Part shown: one piece after another, positions 60,726 through 64,000 of the stretch | Layout of the letters: each line of letters starts with the position of its first letter | Position numbering within the stretch: position 1 is the stretch's first letter | Source of the DNA: Certhia americana | Taxonomy: Eukaryota > Chordata > Aves > Passeriformes > Certhiidae | NCBI GenBank assembly: GCA_018697195.1 | Contig: CM031878.1 | Coordinates: forward strand, 4,150,548-4,214,547 | Direction: 5' to 3' | DNA length: 64,000 bases | The notes under the pieces: generated by a model | What the model was told of the DNA's origin: nothing | The model's database searches: none | Seen by the model: the letters and a program-made list of their open reading frames with translations, nothing else | Translations under genes and position numbers: made by a program

Positions 60726-63092
60726 AAACTATTTGAAAGTGTTTCATTAGACGTTGTAGAGTGCCTGAGTCTCCCTGATATTAAGACTGAGAATTGTAAG
60801 AGTACATTTTCTCTCTAACTGGGTCAGGGGCTATCTCCTCCTCTCAGAGAAGTTTTTGGATTTTAAGAAGACACTAAATAATTATAAAAGGAATGATTGC
60901 TTGAAACTGTTTTTTTCTTATGTCAGTAATCCAGGTCTTTTTACATACACTCTAATTTAAAGGACATAGACATCAGACAGACAATCTAATGGGTTAATAT
61001 TGTGTTGCACATTTATAATCCAAAAAGCTTGTATAAATGCATCACTAACATGAAAAATCCAATGGAATTTCCATGGCATCAACCCATGAGATTGCATTGA
61101 CATTTCCATTTCAACAAATAATAAAATCCATAATCTTTATGCAGCCAGTGCCACACTCCATATGTTAGCTCTTATTTTATTAGCTCCTTATCTTTTTTTT
61201 TTTTTTTTTAAATTTAGTACATAGAAAACAAAGTCTCATTCACATTGTGAATCAAAGAAACAGCAGTAGTGATAATAAAAAGACTTCAGTTTTGATCAAG
61301 AATCACAATTCAGTTATTATAGTCCTCTGTTTGTTAATGGTCTTGCATTTATATACCCTATGCTATGTCTACTTTTGAAACAGTGATATTGACTGAACAC
61401 TCTGTCATTCTGAGCTTGATTTTCCTTCTGTCTAGACAAAAGCCAAGAAAATACAATGACATAGTTACATAGTTATTGTTTGGACTTTAGCTGAGGTTTG
61501 TCTTGAGCTTTTTTTTATTGTTTCATTGTTGATTTCAAAACCTAAGTTTAAAATTTTATATGAATAATCCATTTCAGTGATACTGCATTTCAACTTTGGT
61601 GTTAAAGATCAAATGAAATTGCCATCATTAAAATTTATTTATTTTCGGCAATATCTCCTAGAAATGTAAACAACTAAGACAGGAAACCAAGTAAGGCAGG
61701 AAAAATGATTAACTACAGACTCATGCAGAGGAAGGTGAGAGAAAACGGAACAATGTACTGAAGAAGTGTAATTCCATTTCACTGTTTCCAGCAGGGTGAT
61801 GAGTTTTAGCACTTGACCTTATGATCCAACTGTTATAGTCAGATTTATCCTTCCTAATATCCCATTCGCTTCCTGGGAGCACTAAATTTAGGCTCCTGTT
61901 CTGCTGTGTTCTTTGTCCTGTCAATGGAAGGAAGAAATAAGCGTCTCTAAAAGACAATTCAGCTTATTTTAGATCTGACACAGCATCTGCAGGTGCCTTT
62001 TTTCTTTCAACTGAGTGTAATGGGAATCTAGGAGGACTGTATGCCTCAATTAGTTAACTTGGTTAAGTGACAAATTCAGAATACCTTCATCAAGCCTTTA
62101 ATGGGTAACCAATTCACTTAAATTGCAGCAGACATAGCTATGCTAAGAGATTTTGAAAACTGAACACTGAAGCTAGAAAGAACCTCAGGCAGAGTTGGCA
62201 AGGTTATAATCCAGGGTTTCTAAGGCTTCTCCATGGGAAGGGTGGATATGAGAAAGGACCTGCAGGAGCATTGAACTGATTAGAACATCATTAGCTACTT
62301 TAAGATATTTCAATAAGAAATAAATACCTATAATTAGGCAAAAGTTTTTTTCTAGATGCAAAATGGTACTTTTTCCTGTGTCCTTCTTCAGTAAATTAGT
62401 TTACAAGCAATCACACTTACAATACAAAAAGGGAGTGGATAAAAACCTGAAGTATTTTAAAACTGCACTTCTTGAAAACCAAACATTGCTCAATGCTGCT
62501 GGTGTGCTGAGGTCGCTGCCTGGCAAATGATGCACAATATTTTCTTGCTGAGCCTTTGTGTTACTTAGTCTGTTGGGTAGTGTTATATCATTTGGTGCAC
62601 AGGGGCAGTTCTCAAACCTGAACCTTCACCTGCAAGTCCCTATTTTTCTGCATCAGTGGCAGGGCTCCCAATACAGCTAATCAGGTCATTTAGGGATTAC
62701 AGTTAGGGAATCTAAGCCTAGAAGAAGTTCATCTGGATATAATCTTTAGGACACAAAAAGGTCTTTCCTTACCATAACATAGCACAAATACAATGAATTT
62801 AACTCCATACCTGCATGACAACAATAAAATTAATATAGGACAATAGTAGCTGTAGATCCTCTGGAAATGTCCTTTTCAACAATCTATAGTAGTATTGCTC
62901 AATTACAAATAGGGAAAGTACTGGCACAATATCAGTATAGATAATTCACACTTTATCAGTAAAAGAGGGAAAATCCTCTGAGTTTTTCAAAAGATGATTT
63001 TTTAATTGCCAAATCTACAGTCTTACCCGGGGACCTGAATAAAGATTTCCTCATTATACCTGACAGTTTTGCCCTTGCACCAGGTGGAGGAA
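60726..63092. other. Unique sequence, no gene seen
   Basis: A T-run lies at about 61193-61210. No transposon or supported coding frame. The stretch 61000-61190 is complex, repeat-free sequence without further evidence of function. Confidence 0.5.
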
Positions 63093-63325
63093 GAACACAG
63101 GAACATAGGAACTGCCACACCAGATCAGACCTGCAGTCCATCTAGTCCAGTCTTCTGTTGCTAATATTGGCCAGCGCCAGATGTTTCAGAGAAAGGTACA
63201 ATAACCCTTCCATAGATATATTCAGACTTTCTTCTGTAAAATTTTTGTCCCAACCCTCTACACTTAATGATTTTAAGCATGAAATATGTATTTTGAAGCA
63301 TGAAGGAGATATTCCAGACAGGTAG
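63093..63325 (-). mobile_element. Ancient L3-like CR1 fragment, minus strand
   Basis: Blocks aacacaggaacataggaact, gccacaccagatcagacc, gcagtccatctagtccagtc, ttggccagcgccagatgttt, cagagaaaggtacaataacc and ttttgaagcatgaaggagat follow a CR1/L3 3' region that is abundant in turtles and crocodilians (GGAACATAGGAATTGCCATACTGG-type start). It must predate birds, yet it is collinear over about 230 bp. The inverted 3' end lies at the left, hence minus strand. Confidence 0.82.
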
Positions 63326-63723
63326 AGCATATCTGTCCCCAGATTATCCTTACTGCACTACTAACGGTATAAGAATGTTATTGTCCTCTCTCTACAAGCT
63401 TTAATTCACCCTAGAAAACTTTAGAAATTTAATAGAGGCACCTAAGTTAGAAGTCAAATTGCTCTAAGAAATCCCTAAAGTTAATGATGCAGGAAGAGCC
63501 TTTTAGGTATTCGAGTAAGAAATTAAAAGTTCAAAATGGTCTGAAATATTGTAAGAGTTTCCTATATTTCACTTCATGAGTATGGAGTAATATTCACTTT
63601 TTAGTTGCATTCATCAGGTAAGTACCTGAAAATGGGTAAAATGAATGCACCTACAAATAATCAGTTTGAATAAAGTAATTATTACTATCACTGTCTACAA
63701 CAAAAACTACAGTATGCTTTGCA
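63326..63723. other. Unique sequence, nothing identified
   Basis: AT-rich sequence without recognisable features. Confidence 0.5.
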
Positions 63724-64000
63724 ACTACCCTGGATTTGACTGGGAGAGACTTAATTTTCTTTCTATTAGCTGATACAATGCTGCTGTTTTGGGTTAGTTA
63801 TGCTAATAATGTTGATAGCATTCTGATGTTTGAGTTGATGTCAACTATGTAATTGTCAGCTAAGTTGTGTCTAAGTTCAAATTCTGTTTCCCATGCTCTC
63901 CCAGTAAGCAGGTGCACAAGAATTTCCATGGGAACATGGCCAGGAGAGTTGACATGAGCTGGCCAAAAGCATATTCCATGTCACAGAACATCATGCTCAG
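63724..64000 (+). mobile_element. ERV LTR, 5' part, cut by window end
   Basis: Aligns with the LTR at 51939: ttgactgggagagacttaat and tttctttctattagctgat at the start, then gttttgggtt, gttgatagcattctgatgtt, gtgtctaagttc, aacatggccaggagagttga and catgctcag. The window ends just before the expected TATA region. The extreme 5' terminus is degraded (no clean TG). Confidence 0.78.

Noticed and set aside
51939..64000. A decayed provirus bounded by the two like-oriented LTRs
   Set aside because: The 11-kb interval contains CR1, another LTR and simple repeats but no recognisable gag, pol or env, and the two LTRs are too different.

Overview
The window reads as AT-rich, gene-poor vertebrate nuclear DNA from a bird, most probably a songbird. 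The evidence for a bird is a set of CR1 LINE fragments of avian type, solo LTRs of endogenous-retrovirus families that I recognise from bird genomes, and very old amniote repeats (CORE-SINE/MIR-like and L3-like CR1). The evidence for a songbird is one short element at 23379-23519. It joins a tRNA-Ile-derived head to a CR1 tail, which is the architecture of the passerine SINE described from zebra finch (TguSINE1). There is no prokaryotic gene organisation: no dense ORFs, no operons and no ribosome-binding sites.

I find no protein-coding gene that I can support. Open frames are short (about 60-145 codons, apart from the artefacts below), scattered on both strands, low in complexity or inside repeats. 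The longest frames, at 35.2-36.1 kb, are products of a CCTT microsatellite read across an assembly gap. The window is best treated as an intergenic gene desert or the inside of a very long intron.

Layout. 0-7 kb: CR1 fragments (1.45-1.57, 1.81-2.35 and 4.15-4.48 kb) and a possible degenerate LTR ending near 7.0 kb. 7-23 kb: mostly unique sequence with old MIR-like pieces near 12.0 and 12.8-13.4 kb, an AAAC-rich tract at 16.2 kb, a TG microsatellite at 17.9 kb and a 40-base poly-A at 21.7 kb. 23-29 kb: the tRNA/CR1 SINE, an MIR-like element (25.85 kb), a CR1 3' end (26.8 kb) and a long ancient CORE-SINE (28.55-28.93 kb). 29.5-32.5 kb: unique sequence with clustered homeodomain-type TAATTA motifs and a 64-bp block that recurs 1.9 kb downstream at 60/64 identity. 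A clean solo LTR with a perfect 5-bp target duplication lies between the two copies. 35.25-35.95 kb: expanded CCTT/CCTTCCGCG array containing about 100 N. 37.5-38.7 kb: a CR1 split by a 0.5-kb insertion. 40-43.3 kb: ancient and younger CR1 pieces, including a head-to-head inverted pair. 52-54.4 kb: solo LTR, CR1 3' end and a second probable LTR. 57.4-60.8 kb: a cluster of G/T-rich, A/C-rich and AT-palindromic simple DNA. 63-64 kb: an ancient L3-like CR1 and the first part of an LTR that runs off the window.

Family assignments rest on recognising consensus sequences from memory. No alignment or database search was run, so repeat boundaries are approximate (about 10-30 bp) unless a target duplication fixes them. 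The most interesting signals are the duplicated 64-bp block in the 30-32 kb interval and the split CR1 with its unidentified insert. I did not find a convincing new biological system.
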